From a virus: 64,000 bases of DNA. Both the position numbers and the translations under genes were made by a program. Position 1 is the stretch's first letter; each line of letters starts with the position of its first letter. Under the pieces are notes generated by a model. The model saw only the letters and a list, made by a program, of their open reading frames with translations, had not been told where the DNA came from and searched no databases. The stretch covers positions 62,001 to 126,000 of the IMG/VR virus record IMGVR_UViG_3300027704_000009, one strand, 5' to 3'. This document shows positions 7,446 to 16,885 of the stretch, in pieces.

Positions 7446-9701
7446 TTATTTATTTTCAGATAACTCACTAGCATCTACTAACCAAACTTTTGCTTCACCT
7501 TGTGTGCTAATAAGTCCTATTAGTCTAGTGTTACCTGCTACTAAGTCTAAACTTCCATTAGGTTGTTTTACTACAATTGGCATTTCAACTGTACCACTGT
7601 CCATTGCTTTTCGTAGTCTTGCAACTTTGTCTGGCTCTAAGTCATCTAAACTTTCACTACCGTCAGCACCTGTGTTGCTTATTTTCTTTACACTGTCTGT
7701 TGTTAGTGTAATTACTTTGCCTGTACTTGCAAGTTCTTCCCAACCCGTTTGTCCTAGTTTATTAAAGTATGTATAACGATTTGCTTCTTCCCATTCTACA
7801 TCAAATTGTGGCTTGACATAGTTAACATCTTCTGTAAGTCCTAAATTGAATAGTTTGTTAGGGTCACTGTTTTTTGCCGCCGATTTGTGTAGTAGTGGCG
7901 GACTACCTTTGCTGTCAATACTCATACCAAGTTTTTTTGCTTGTCTCTGAATCTCGCCAGGCTTAACATCATCAGTTGTATTCTGTGATGTAATTATTCC
8001 GTTTTCATTAAGATCTGCTTCAGTTACTACTGCTTGGTCACCGTAGTGTTTAAGATATAATGTTACCAAGTTACGCCAGTCTGCACCTTTTACAGTGTTT
8101 GCCACACTTTGGGCATAGTAACCTAAACTATGGTGCAATCCTTCTTTTTCTTTACGTTGTAGGATTGAATGCAATAGTTCTACTGCATATGCATATGTTT
8201 TCGGTTTAGTTATTTTGTTAATAAATCTAGGTATAGCATCAAAGGCATCATCACGTAAGAAACTATAATCGTTATTTTCTTTTAGCTCTGGATGATATTT
8301 CATTGTAACTTTTTTAGCATCTTTCTTAATAGATATACCGTCTACTAATACTTCTACTGGATATGTTTTAAACTCGTCATACCAATACGCCATGTCGTAT
8401 CCGCCGTCTTCTAGTAACTCTATAAGTACACCTCTGTCGTAATCTTTATCTTCTGCTTTGAGAACTTTAATTTTTCCTCTAGGTAATACTAAGTCTACAC
8501 CTTCATTATCTAAAGTTGCTTCTTCAACTTTCATTAGTTTACTAATGCGTGGTTTGAATAACTTTTGATCGCCTTTGTTAGTTTTTAATACTGGTTGATT
8601 GTGATCGTCTTTATCAAAGCCTTTAACTGTTGCTTTGCGATTCTTAAACTTACCAACCATCACTTCGTCACCAACATCTATGTTAGGAAGTTTTAATGTT
8701 TCTGCTTCGCCAATATAGTCATCTAATTTATCAATAGTGTGTTGTACATTAGAGTTTTCGTGCTTAATAGCAATGCCACCTGCCGCTGTCCAACTAGCAA
8801 TATTTTTGCCATAGTCGTCTATTAAACCATTCGGAGTACCGTCTGGTTGTTTAGCATACTTGGCTTTGTTATGGTCTAGTATAATTTTTTGTGGTGGGAA
8901 AGAACTTAGGTTCTTTTTTATCCATGCCATCTTCTGTGGCTTGGAATTAGCGTCTCCCGGAAGTGGAGCACTTAATATATTATATCTACCTTTATAGGCT
9001 TTAATTGCTGACAACAGTTGCAATGCATTACTTGTTAATGGCAAGTTAACCCAAAAGTTAGGCTGTTCTTTAATTTTGTTTAATGCTGAATCAACATCTT
9101 TAATGTCTTTCCAGTTGTTTACACCTACTAGTTTAGCCCACTCACCAAAAAAGTCTGCAAGTACACCGTCCATGTCTACATATAGTTCTGCAGTTTCGTC
9201 AAGTTCTTCGAACATATTAGTTGCTTCAACTACTACGTCACCATATAACTCTTGCCATGCTTGTGTGTTATCTAATTCTTCGTCAGTCCAACTAAATTCT
9301 TCTACTGTAAACTCGGGATTACTAGTTTTAAAATTCTTCTTACGCATTACAGTCTTTGCAATTAAGTCTAGTTCATTGTTGGCACTATCCCATTGTAAAA
9401 CGAAAGGTATGTTAACATCGGTTCTCATGTCTTTCATTACTGCTTGTGCATCAGGTCCTAGTTGTGCAATCTTCTTGCCATAGTACTTGTACTCTTGCTT
9501 AAAGATTCTAATAAGTTCTGCTACGTTGATTTGTTTTTCGTTGCGACTATCATTTACTCTGTCAAGGAAGTGTCTAGTAAACTCTACGTCTACTCCAACT
9601 TTAGCAAACAAACGGTCTGCGTAATCTTCTAAGGATCGCAAATCGCCTTGTGTGACTGGTAGACTTTCGTTGCCACTTTCTCTTAACCAACTATAGGACA
9701 T
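7446..9701 (-). CDS. Multidomain protein: HAD-like phosphatase, KOW-like and ParB-like segments
   Basis: 751 residues with several apparent modules. Residues about 20-135 form a compact domain with FTRHFLDRVND at 41-51, unidentified. Residues about 172-320 are HAD-like, with Asp176-x-Asp178-Gly-Val, LIDDYGK at 293-299 and an intervening Lys-rich segment, resembling 5'(3')-deoxyribonucleotidases. Residues about 340-392 look KOW/SH3-like (VGDEVMVGKFKNRKATVKGF). The C-terminus (about 700-745) has VKQPNGSLDLVAGNTRLIGL, like ParB/Srx-type domains. The ATG immediately follows the stop of the nucleotidyltransferase gene. The overall role is unknown; the phosphatase part could act on nucleotides. Confidence 0.65.
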   Translation of the reverse strand: MSYSWLRESGNESLPVTQGDLRSLEDYADRLFAKVGVDVEFTRHFLDRVNDSRNEKQINVAELIRIFKQEYKYYGKKIAQLGPDAQAVMKDMRTDVNIPFVLQWDSANNELDLIAKTVMRKKNFKTSNPEFTVEEFSWTDEELDNTQAWQELYGDVVVEATNMFEELDETAELYVDMDGVLADFFGEWAKLVGVNNWKDIKDVDSALNKIKEQPNFWVNLPLTSNALQLLSAIKAYKGRYNILSAPLPGDANSKPQKMAWIKKNLSSFPPQKIILDHNKAKYAKQPDGTPNGLIDDYGKNIASWTAAGGIAIKHENSNVQHTIDKLDDYIGEAETLKLPNIDVGDEVMVGKFKNRKATVKGFDKDDHNQPVLKTNKGDQKLFKPRISKLMKVEEATLDNEGVDLVLPRGKIKVLKAEDKDYDRGVLIELLEDGGYDMAYWYDEFKTYPVEVLVDGISIKKDAKKVTMKYHPELKENNDYSFLRDDAFDAIPRFINKITKPKTYAYAVELLHSILQRKEKEGLHHSLGYYAQSVANTVKGADWRNLVTLYLKHYGDQAVVTEADLNENGIITSQNTTDDVKPGEIQRQAKKLGMSIDSKGSPPLLHKSAAKNSDPNKLFNLGLTEDVNYVKPQFDVEWEEANRYTYFNKLGQTGWEELASTGKVITLTTDSVKKISNTGADGSESLDDLEPDKVARLRKAMDSGTVEMPIVVKQPNGSLDLVAGNTRLIGLISTQGEAKVWLVDASELSENK
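7447..7454 (-). promoter_or_regulatory. T4-type late promoter box (AATAAATA)
   Basis: AATAAATA overlaps the last codons and stop of the 751-residue gene and lies 22 bases before the ATG at 7425. Confidence 0.5.
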
Positions 9702-11066
9702 TTATTTTCTCTTTTGTTTTCTAATCCAAGATTCCCTTAAATCTGTTTCAAAACTATCAAATACGTTTTTAGGGATACCTTGGCTTTGTTTGCCGCCTGC
9801 ACGTCTTTTCTTTTCAATATCATCAAATGCTGTTTCCAACGATGATACCATTAGTTGCACTATTCCACTATCTAAGTGGCTTTTAATATCTTTAAAGTCA
9901 CTTGGCATACCGCCGTTAGTTAATGTAGATGCTTTACTAGCCAAATCTTTTAACTTACTGTGTACGTTTGCCATTAATGATTTAATAGTATAACGCCCAA
10001 CACCTTGAACTAGTACTTCACTGTTCATAATGTCTTCACGGTCTAATGTGTAAAGGCTTTCAACGATTGCTGTATTGTTGTGTATTTGCACTACTGATTT
10101 TAACTGTTCAAGTTTAGTATTAATTTTATTTGAATCTTCAAACGTTAACGTTTTATCTTGTTTTAAAAGTTGTACTTCTTTTATAACTGCTTCCATTCTA
10201 CTAATGAAAGGTTTTTTCTTTTTACTACTTAAACTTAATTTCTTAACATTATCAAATTCGCCACCTACAGGAACATCTTTAGTTGCATTTTGTTTAGTAA
10301 CAATGCCTGCACCTGCGGCTTCCATGCTATACTTGGTATGCAAGTCGCTAATGCTATGTTCTGGCATTTTTTCAAGTTCTTTTCTTTTTACAAACTTGCT
10401 TGGTTTAGTTTGAATTTTTAAATTTGGTAACTTTTTATCTTTTTTCCATTGTCCTGTTTCTTTACGACCTGGATTCTTAACAACAAACTCTGTAATTTTT
10501 GCTTTCATCAGTTCGTGTATCTCTGGATTGTAACTACCAAATAAATCAGTAATCATTTGTTCCTGCATATCGTCGTCTGCTTTTGCAAAGTTGCTTCTAA
10601 ATTCTGTTGCACTTTTCATTGGCTCACCTAACACTTTAAAACTTAATGTTGGTACTGATACAATATATCCGTGCTTGTCTAATGACTCCATGCCTTTGCC
10701 TGCTTTTTGAAAGTAACTTGGGCTACCATCTTTCTTAGGCTTAAATGTAAAACGTGGATCTTCAGCCATATCTTTATCACTAACAGCAAACATTAATATT
10801 GTGTTTGCTGGATCGTAGTTTGCTACTAATTCTTGTGCTTGATATGGATTCTTAGTTTGTATAATAGCACTTGCAGGAATACCTGTGTGTATCATCATCT
10901 TCTTCTTTTCTTCAAAAGTAAAAGGACTTTTAGGTGGAAGAACTTTATCGCTTGTTGCAATGAATACTTTATCCGCACCGAACTTTTTAACTAATGCGGC
11001 ATACACACTAGCATGACCCTTATGAAAGGGGTGAAATCTGCCTGGATAAACTACTAAATGATTCAT
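9702..11066 (-). CDS. Cytidylyltransferase-like nucleotidyltransferase with C-terminal extension
   Basis: 454 residues. Residues 1-190 form a nucleotidyltransferase fold with the HxGH signature at 15-18 (HPFHKGH) and an N-terminal VVYPGRFHP strand, as in NadM/CoaD/RibF-type enzymes that join a nucleotide to a phosphate substrate. The second half is Lys-rich, helical and without recognised motifs. The fold is common in T4-like marine phages, where the substrate is usually unassigned. A late box lies 25 bases upstream with AGGAGAA between. Confidence 0.7.
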   Translation of the reverse strand: MNHLVVYPGRFHPFHKGHASVYAALVKKFGADKVFIATSDKVLPPKSPFTFEEKKKMMIHTGIPASAIIQTKNPYQAQELVANYDPANTILMFAVSDKDMAEDPRFTFKPKKDGSPSYFQKAGKGMESLDKHGYIVSVPTLSFKVLGEPMKSATEFRSNFAKADDDMQEQMITDLFGSYNPEIHELMKAKITEFVVKNPGRKETGQWKKDKKLPNLKIQTKPSKFVKRKELEKMPEHSISDLHTKYSMEAAGAGIVTKQNATKDVPVGGEFDNVKKLSLSSKKKKPFISRMEAVIKEVQLLKQDKTLTFEDSNKINTKLEQLKSVVQIHNNTAIVESLYTLDREDIMNSEVLVQGVGRYTIKSLMANVHSKLKDLASKASTLTNGGMPSDFKDIKSHLDSGIVQLMVSSLETAFDDIEKKRRAGGKQSQGIPKNVFDSFETDLRESWIRKQKRK

Positions 11067-11091
11067 ACTTGTGTTATTCTCCTATATAGTG

Positions 11092-11099
11092 TATTTATG
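11092..11099 (-). promoter_or_regulatory. T4-type late promoter box (CATAAATA)
   Basis: CATAAATAC on the minus strand, 25 bases before the ATG at 11066, followed by an AGGAGAA ribosome-binding site. Confidence 0.55.
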
Positions 11100-11790
11100 T
11101 TGTTGATGAAGAGAACGTATGATAACCACTGTGGCCCAATTTAACATCATTGTGTGCATATACTTTACCGCCCATATCTTTCCAACGTTTGCAGAAAGTA
11201 TAGTCTTCGCTAATGTAATTGCCATTTGGAAGTAGCCATGTGTCGAATAACGCATACATAAACGGCTCAAATCGCTCGTCTAAGTTGAGTTGATTGTTAT
11301 ACTTTAAGTCGTGATACCTAGTAAACATCTTTTCAATACAACTTCGTTTAATCAACATAAACCCTGTGCCTATGTCTTCAACTTCTTGTATACCTGTTTC
11401 TAGTTGTTCTTCGCCATTTATAGTATTAGTAACATACTGTATGGGATAATTCTTTTTAGGATATAAACCACCGATAACATCTTTGTTTGCAGTTAACAAA
11501 CGATACACATCAGTAACATCAAATGAAATATCTGCATCTATAAACATGAAGTGTGTTGCTTCGGGGTTTGCCATACTCTTGGCAATCAGATTGTTTCTAG
11601 CTCTAGTAACTAAACTTTCGTTGGATATTGTTTCTAATGAAAATTTTAAATTATTACCTGAGAACCCTATTACGTTTCTAACAAAACTAACAAAGAAACT
11701 TTCAAATACGGCGCCGCCATAACAGGGTACCATAAAACTTATATGACTGTTCCGGATTGCCGAAACATCATTGTCGGTGAAATCTAACAC
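11095..11790 (-). CDS. Glycosyltransferase (GT2/Anp1-like)
   Basis: 231 residues. N-terminal HISFMVPCYGG strand, then LVTRARNNLIAK and a DxD-type metal site (FMFIDADISFD). Further on are GTGFMLIKRSCIEKM and a C-terminal YISEDYTFCKRW acidic-base region typical of this phage glycosyltransferase type. It would transfer a sugar from a nucleotide-sugar donor to phage DNA, virion protein or host envelope. Its placement among structural genes favours a virion or envelope acceptor, which is inference. Confidence 0.75.
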   Translation of the reverse strand: MLDFTDNDVSAIRNSHISFMVPCYGGAVFESFFVSFVRNVIGFSGNNLKFSLETISNESLVTRARNNLIAKSMANPEATHFMFIDADISFDVTDVYRLLTANKDVIGGLYPKKNYPIQYVTNTINGEEQLETGIQEVEDIGTGFMLIKRSCIEKMFTRYHDLKYNNQLNLDERFEPFMYALFDTWLLPNGNYISEDYTFCKRWKDMGGKVYAHNDVKLGHSGYHTFSSSTT

Positions 11791-11803
11791 GGGTGTTTAG
11801 CCT

Positions 11804-12166
11804 TTAGTAATTGAATTGTACTTTAGTAATTGAACCAGCAGTAAATGATGTAACTTTTGCTCTTAGCCAAATAAAGTTGCCAGTCATGTTTCCAGTAACG
11901 GCAGTACTTGTACCTGTCGAACCATCGCCAACTGTTATTCCAGGTATATCAAACCAATCAGTATCTGCTGGGTCTGTAGCCAATGTACCTTGGAAAGTAA
12001 TTATACCTACAAATGCATTAGGAAACACTGCGACAGTATGTAAGCCATCAGTATATCCGTAGTATCCATCACCTTCAGCCTTAATACTAAAGAAAGAAGT
12101 TGCTGAACCGTCATAATTACCGGATGCCGCACCGTGTGTTGTACTTGTGATTAATGTTGTTGTCAT
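11804..12166 (-). CDS. Beta-rich small virion protein
   Basis: 120 residues, Gly/Thr/Ser-rich, with short alternating hydrophobic strands and no cysteine. This is typical of capsid decoration or fibre-tip proteins. A late box and AGGAATAC precede the ATG. Structural assignment is inferred from composition and position. Confidence 0.5.
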   Translation of the reverse strand: MTTTLITSTTHGAASGNYDGSATSFFSIKAEGDGYYGYTDGLHTVAVFPNAFVGIITFQGTLATDPADTDWFDIPGITVGDGSTGTSTAVTGNMTGNFIWLRAKVTSFTAGSITKVQFNY

Positions 12167-12188
12167 GTTGTATTCCTAATTGTATAAC

Positions 12189-12196
12189 TATTTATG
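12189..12196 (-). promoter_or_regulatory. T4-type late promoter box (CATAAATA)
   Basis: CATAAATAG on the minus strand, 22 bases before the ATG at 12166. It overlaps the 3' end of the preceding gene. Confidence 0.55.
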
Positions 12197-12875
12197 CTAT
12201 TCGGTAAGTGTATATCGTATTGATAACATCACCTGCTATTAAGTTAAGCATTAGAATGCTGTCATTATCTTTAGCATATATGTATTCTGGTAATGGCTTT
12301 TCCTTTAACGGGTGTCCATAATTATACATTCTTCTTGTTTCCCATGTCCAGGGCATTCTAATATCCCCTGACATTTGGTAATTTAGTAATGCATCAATAA
12401 CATCTTCTTGTACCCAGGAATACCGTGTAATACACTTTAAATTGTACACACCATATGGCAGTTTATCTGTAACAATAACGTTAGGATCTTCTGTAAGGCT
12501 TCTAGTGATTTCAACATTTTGTATACCGGTGTCTTCGGCACGTTTAACATAATCTTCACTATTAGAATAAAAGTCAACTATTGGACATTCGACTCTAACT
12601 TTACCTTGTGGATCAAAATTTTGTCTAAAAGCATATATGCTTAATAAGTACTCTACTTCTTTCTCATCAAGAACCCAATTACCACCTTTAGTAAAAAACC
12701 CTTGAGAAGTGTTTGCATACTCGAGTTCAGTGTTACGCATACGATCTAATGTATTAAGAACTTCCAAGTCGTCCTTGTAGTGATAACAACTTCGCATTAA
12801 ACTGGCTCCTCGTCTAAGACTGAACCTAATGCGATACTTAAATCGATTATAAAATAATCTCTGATTGGTACTCAT
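12192..12875 (-). CDS. Hypothetical protein
   Basis: 227 residues from the first ATG (12875). A longer reading from a TTG at 12938 would overlap the clpA-like gene and has no support. The protein is rich in Tyr, Arg and Asp with no recognised motif. A near-late box (GATAAGTA) lies 7 bases before the ATG, again in the leaderless arrangement. It might be a neck or head-completion type protein by position, but this is not demonstrable. Confidence 0.5.
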   Translation of the reverse strand: MSTNQRLFYNRFKYRIRFSLRRGASLMRSCYHYKDDLEVLNTLDRMRNTELEYANTSQGFFTKGGNWVLDEKEVEYLLSIYAFRQNFDPQGKVRVECPIVDFYSNSEDYVKRAEDTGIQNVEITRSLTEDPNVIVTDKLPYGVYNLKCITRYSWVQEDVIDALLNYQMSGDIRMPWTWETRRMYNYGHPLKEKPLPEYIYAKDNDSILMLNLIAGDVINTIYTYRIA

Positions 12876-12903
12876 ACTACTACTTATCGTATTAGTAATT
12901 GTA

Positions 12904-15240
12904 CTATACTGCTTTTGGTTTGAATTGATCCAGTACAATCAACCCGTTTGGGTCAACGCCTGGTGCTGGTGCAACTTTATCAACAATGTTATCTTCAACT
13001 TTATATTCAAAATCGAACTTGTCTTTTACAAAGTTTAACATAATTTTAGTTCCTGCAATAGGCTTGTCTTTTATAATTGCTTTGGATAACGGAATTTTAA
13101 TATCGTTTTCAATTACACGTTTCAAAGGTCTTGCACCCATCAATGGATCGTACCCACGTTTAGCAAGTTCCTCTACTGCACTTTCGCCAATAGTAATGTG
13201 CAATCCTTTTTCAATCATTAGTTCGTTTATCTCGTCAATAAACTTAATAACAATCTTACGCATAATGCCTTGATCCAGTTTATTAAACTTAATCATTCCG
13301 TCTAATCTGTTTCTAAATTCAGGAGCAAAGAACTTTTTAACTTCTTCTGTACTTGCATTGTCATTCTCTTCTGCAGAGTTAAAGCCAATACCTCGCTTCT
13401 CAGATTCTTTAGCACCTAAGTTACTTGTTAACAATATAATACAGTTTCGAGCATCTGCTCTTTTACCGTTTGTACTTGTTACAAATCCTTCGTCCATTAA
13501 CGATAGTAATACGTTAGTAACGTCAGGGTGTGCTTTCTCAATTTCATCAAACAAGATAATAGCATTAGGATTCTTTTCAACTTGGCTTACAAGTAAACCA
13601 CCACCTAAGTTACCATCTTCGTATCCTACATATCCTGGAGGTGCTCCAATAAGTCTAGCCACTGTGTGCTTCTCTTGGTACTCTCCCATATCAAATCTTA
13701 ACAATTTCATATGTAAGTTTTCACTTAATAGTTTAGCCAACTCTGTTTTACCAGTACCTGTTGGTCCTACTAGTAAGTAACTTCCGACTGGCTTACTGTG
13801 TGATTTTAATCCTGCTCTTGTTACAATTACTCTATCCATAATTGTGTCAACTGCTTTGTCTTGTCCGTATAGTTCGTGTTTAATTTTGCTTTGAATGTCG
13901 TCTAAATCTTCTTCTTCTTTGACTCCACTACTAGAACTACCTAATTGGTCTACAGGTATCTTAACTGCTTTACTTAATTCTTCAAGTATTTGTTGCTTTG
14001 TAATTTTAAAGTTACTTCTGTTTAATAACCGTTGTTTAGCACAAGCACTATCTATTAAGTCAATTGCTTTATCAGGTAAACGTTTATCAGTTTGGAACCT
14101 TACACTTAAATCAACTGCGGCATTAATTGCATCTACTGTAATTTTTGCAGTATGATACTCTTCAAAGTATTTCTTTAATCCTTTAAGGATATCTTTAGCA
14201 ACACCTGGAGTTGGTTCATCTACTGTTAGTCTGTAGAACCTTCTCATTAATGCTCTGTCTTTTTCAAAACTTGTGTTGTATTCTTCCCAGGTTGTACTTG
14301 CAATAACTCTTAGTCCTCTGGTAATATAAGGCTTAACCATTTGTGCAAAGTCAGGACCACTACCACTAGTAGCACCTGCACCTCTCATAGTATGTGCTTC
14401 ATCGATGAATACAATACTACCTTTTTTGGCTTGTAAACTTTCAAATACGTCTTTAATTTTTTCTTCGAACTCGCCTCTGTACTTACTACCTGCAACTAAT
14501 CCACCAATATCTAAACTGTAGATTGTTGCTTCTTTTAAGTACTCAGGTACTTCGCCATTAATAATTTTGTTTGCTAGTCCTTCTGCAATAGCAGTTTTAC
14601 CAACACCGGGATCGCCAACTAGTAGTACGTTACTTTTGTTTCTTTTACCTAGTATTTGACACAGTTCATCAATTTCAAACTGTCTACCGATAACAGGATC
14701 AATTTCGCCATTTTTTGCTAACTTGTTTAAGTCTACACAGAACTCATCTAATGTACGTTCTGCTTCTTCCTTATCTAATGCATCCATATGTGGATTGTCA
14801 TGTACATAAGTTTCATTAAAGAAATCAACTAATGCTTGTTTGCCAATACCAAACTTTTTGAACAAGAATACTGAATAACCTTTGTCCTCTTGACAGATAC
14901 TTAAAAAGATATCTATCGTTTGCATATGCTCTCTGCCACCAAATAGCACTTGTGTATATGCTCTGTTGAATACACGTTCTAATGCATGAGTTCTTAGAAG
15001 TTTAATCTCTTTACCTTCTGCTGTCTTTTTACCAAAGTTGTTTTCTGTAAGATACTTTACAAATGCATCATTAAGTCCTTGCCAATCTGAGCCATACTCT
15101 TCGATCATAATCCTAAAGTTTTTATAGTTGATTAACGCAAGTGATAAGTGTTCAGTTGTAACATATGTGTGTCCGTATTTTGCCGCGAACTCACTAGCCT
15201 TTTCGACTATCATTTCTATTTCTGGGTTAGGTCTTAACAT
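12904..15240 (-). CDS. clpA: ClpA/ClpC-like AAA+ unfoldase
   Basis: 778 residues, close to the usual ClpA length. The N-terminal Clp-N domain covers about 1-145. AAA+ domain 1 has Walker A GDPGVGKT at 209-216, Walker B FIDEAH at 278-283 and a KYRG pore loop at 253-256. AAA+ domain 2 has Walker A GPTGTGKT at 492-499, DEIEK at 565-569 and a GYVG pore loop at 536-539. An IGF tripeptide at 618-620 lies where ClpA has its ClpP-docking IGL loop. The protein would unfold substrates using ATP and could feed host ClpP; no clpP gene is in the window. Its start overlaps the deformylase stop, in an operon with dnaJ. Confidence 0.9.
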   Translation of the reverse strand: MLRPNPEIEMIVEKASEFAAKYGHTYVTTEHLSLALINYKNFRIMIEEYGSDWQGLNDAFVKYLTENNFGKKTAEGKEIKLLRTHALERVFNRAYTQVLFGGREHMQTIDIFLSICQEDKGYSVFLFKKFGIGKQALVDFFNETYVHDNPHMDALDKEEAERTLDEFCVDLNKLAKNGEIDPVIGRQFEIDELCQILGKRNKSNVLLVGDPGVGKTAIAEGLANKIINGEVPEYLKEATIYSLDIGGLVAGSKYRGEFEEKIKDVFESLQAKKGSIVFIDEAHTMRGAGATSGSGPDFAQMVKPYITRGLRVIASTTWEEYNTSFEKDRALMRRFYRLTVDEPTPGVAKDILKGLKKYFEEYHTAKITVDAINAAVDLSVRFQTDKRLPDKAIDLIDSACAKQRLLNRSNFKITKQQILEELSKAVKIPVDQLGSSSSGVKEEEDLDDIQSKIKHELYGQDKAVDTIMDRVIVTRAGLKSHSKPVGSYLLVGPTGTGKTELAKLLSENLHMKLLRFDMGEYQEKHTVARLIGAPPGYVGYEDGNLGGGLLVSQVEKNPNAIILFDEIEKAHPDVTNVLLSLMDEGFVTSTNGKRADARNCIILLTSNLGAKESEKRGIGFNSAEENDNASTEEVKKFFAPEFRNRLDGMIKFNKLDQGIMRKIVIKFIDEINELMIEKGLHITIGESAVEELAKRGYDPLMGARPLKRVIENDIKIPLSKAIIKDKPIAGTKIMLNFVKDKFDFEYKVEDNIVDKVAPAPGVDPNGLIVLDQFKPKAV

Positions 15241-15700
15241 ATAATAACTCTTCCGGTATATTTGTATTGTTAACTCTTTGTTGGAACGTAATGCCTTTTA
15301 AGTGATCGTATTCATGTAAACACACTCTAGCATTTATCCCATCTAATATTTTCTTACTTTTGTTTCCTTTATGGTCTTGCCATTCTAGTTTAATCCATTC
15401 AGGTCTTTCTACTATAATGCTTTCGCCTGCAAAACTTAAACAGCCTTCGTCAAACTTACTTAATTCATCTCCCCATTCTAGTAACACAGGGTTGTAATAA
15501 GCATTATATTTTCCGTCTACAAATGATACAAACAAACTAGTATCTATTCCTACTTGATTTGCGGCTAGTCCAATACCATTTGATTCTCTCATAAATCCAA
15601 ACATAATAACAGATAAACGTTCGTTTTCTATTTTCTGTGCAAAGGTATCAAACACCACAGGTTGTGTAGTAATATTTAACAGTTCTTTTGTTAGTCTCAT
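15227..15700 (-). CDS. def: Peptide deformylase
   Basis: 157 residues, full length for the family. Motif I GIGLAANQ at 42-49, motif II EGCLS at 85-89 (metal-ligand Cys87) and motif III HEYDH at 129-133. It removes the N-formyl group from nascent chains using Fe(II) or another divalent metal. No long C-terminal extension is present, as in other short phage-type deformylases. The start ATGA overlaps the dnaJ stop, and the 3' end overlaps the clpA start by 14 bases, so translation of the three genes is coupled. Confidence 0.92.
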   Translation of the reverse strand: MRLTKELLNITTQPVVFDTFAQKIENERLSVIMFGFMRESNGIGLAANQVGIDTSLFVSFVDGKYNAYYNPVLLEWGDELSKFDEGCLSFAGESIIVERPEWIKLEWQDHKGNKSKKILDGINARVCLHEYDHLKGITFQQRVNNTNIPEELLYVKT

Positions 15701-16494
15701 AATTGTCCATTCATTATACTTAATATAACTTGTTTTTGCTGATCTGTCAAGTCCTTAGGTACATTAATATGAAGAATAATGTAGTGATGTCCTTGGTTTA
15801 TGCCCTGATGTGCTAATTTTACACGACTTTCGGGTTGTGAACCGGGTTGAATCTTGTATTTTATCTTACGTTCGTTAACAGTTGTAAGTTCTTTCTCTGT
15901 GCCTATTAATGCTTCCCATACACTTATTTCTTGCATACTGTATATGTCGTTACCTTGTCGTTCAAAACGATGATGTGGTAACTCTTTGATATTTAATAAT
16001 AGGTCACCTGGTACTGCACCTGGATTACCTTCACCTGCATATCTAATTCGTTGTCCTCTTGGTACACCTGGCGGTATATCAACTTGTATAATCTTTTCTT
16101 TGCCTGCAACTGTAACTGATATAGTTTTCTTTATACCACTAGCAATTTCCTCTAGTGTCATTGGCATTGTTAAATTAACATCTTGTCCACGGCGTCCTGC
16201 TTGTCCAGGACGTTGAAATCCTTTACCAAACATATGTGCAAACATATCTGAAATATCAGGTGCATCTTCGCCAGCGGCCCAACCCTGTTGCCAACCTTGT
16301 GGTGCAGGATTATCGTACTGTTGTCTTTTGGCAGGATCTTTAAGTGTAGAGTAGGCTTCGTTAATTGCCTTAAACTGTTCTGCATCACCACCTTTGTCCG
16401 GGTGATGAGTCATACTTAACTTTTTGTATGCCTTCTTTAACTCTGACTGTGTGGCGTTTGCGTTAACGCCTAAGGTTGTATAATAGTTACTCAT
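15697..16494 (-). CDS. dnaJ: DnaJ/CbpA-type co-chaperone
   Basis: 265 residues. J-domain at about 1-65 with HPD at 31-33, a short Gly/Phe/Gln-rich linker (about 70-100), then two C-terminal substrate-binding beta domains. The CxxCxGxG zinc-finger repeats of class I DnaJ are absent, so this is a class II (CbpA-like) protein. It would stimulate host DnaK. First gene of the dnaJ-def-clpA operon, with a sigma70-type promoter immediately upstream at 16501-16529. Confidence 0.88.
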   Translation of the reverse strand: MSNYYTTLGVNANATQSELKKAYKKLSMTHHPDKGGDAEQFKAINEAYSTLKDPAKRQQYDNPAPQGWQQGWAAGEDAPDISDMFAHMFGKGFQRPGQAGRRGQDVNLTMPMTLEEIASGIKKTISVTVAGKEKIIQVDIPPGVPRGQRIRYAGEGNPGAVPGDLLLNIKELPHHRFERQGNDIYSMQEISVWEALIGTEKELTTVNERKIKYKIQPGSQPESRVKLAHQGINQGHHYIILHINVPKDLTDQQKQVILSIMNGQL

Positions 16495-16500
16495 GAATAT

Positions 16501-16529
16501 ATTATACTACATCTAGAGTAAAGATGCAA
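16501..16529 (-). promoter_or_regulatory. Sigma70-type promoter (TTGCAT-17-TATAAT)
   Basis: -35 at 16524-16529 and a perfect -10 at 16501-16506 on the minus strand, 17-base spacing. It drives dnaJ-def-clpA with a very short leader. Confidence 0.65.
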
Positions 16530-16537
16530 GTCTTTAT

Positions 16538-16831
16538 TTAACTTTTGTTTTTGGAAGTTCCAGTGTATAAACCAAACCAAGCCGCGCCAGCACCAACTAC
16601 GATTGAAACAAGACCTGATTGTTCCATACTCGGTGCATCTAAATTCATGTACCATAATACTACTTTGTATAGTAATACTATGTATACAGTCAAAAATGCT
16701 CTTGGGAATATTCTCCAACTGTCTACTGCTTTTGCTAAAAATATTAACCATTGAAAAGGGTTCTTGCTACTGTCTACTGTTTTGGTATCAACTTCAAGTT
16801 CGATGTTGATCTTTTTTGTTTGTGAATCCAT
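16538..16831 (-). CDS. Holin-like membrane protein
   Basis: 97 residues. A hydrophilic N-terminus is followed by two predicted membrane helices (about 43-62, beginning FPRAFLTVYIVLLYKVVLWY, and about 70-90, rich in Gly/Ala) and a short charged tail. This layout fits a class II holin or a holin-like accessory protein. It lies close to the lysis genes. A late box lies 38 bases upstream and AGGAG 8 bases before the ATG. Confidence 0.5.
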   Translation of the reverse strand: MDSQTKKINIELEVDTKTVDSSKNPFQWLIFLAKAVDSWRIFPRAFLTVYIVLLYKVVLWYMNLDAPSMEQSGLVSIVVGAGAAWFGLYTGTSKNKS

Positions 16832-16869
16832 AGATACGATCTCCTAGTGTGTTTTCTTAACTACACTGA

Positions 16870-16877
16870 TATTTATC
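16870..16877 (-). promoter_or_regulatory. T4-type late promoter box (GATAAATA)
   Basis: GATAAATAT on the minus strand, upstream of the holin-like gene at 16831. Confidence 0.55.
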
Positions 16878-16885
16878 GTAGATGG

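Noticed and set aside
13358-13780. Long plus-strand frames antisense to clpA and other large genes (for example 140 codons here)
   Set aside because: They mirror well-supported minus-strand proteins and have no promoter, ribosome-binding site or domain.
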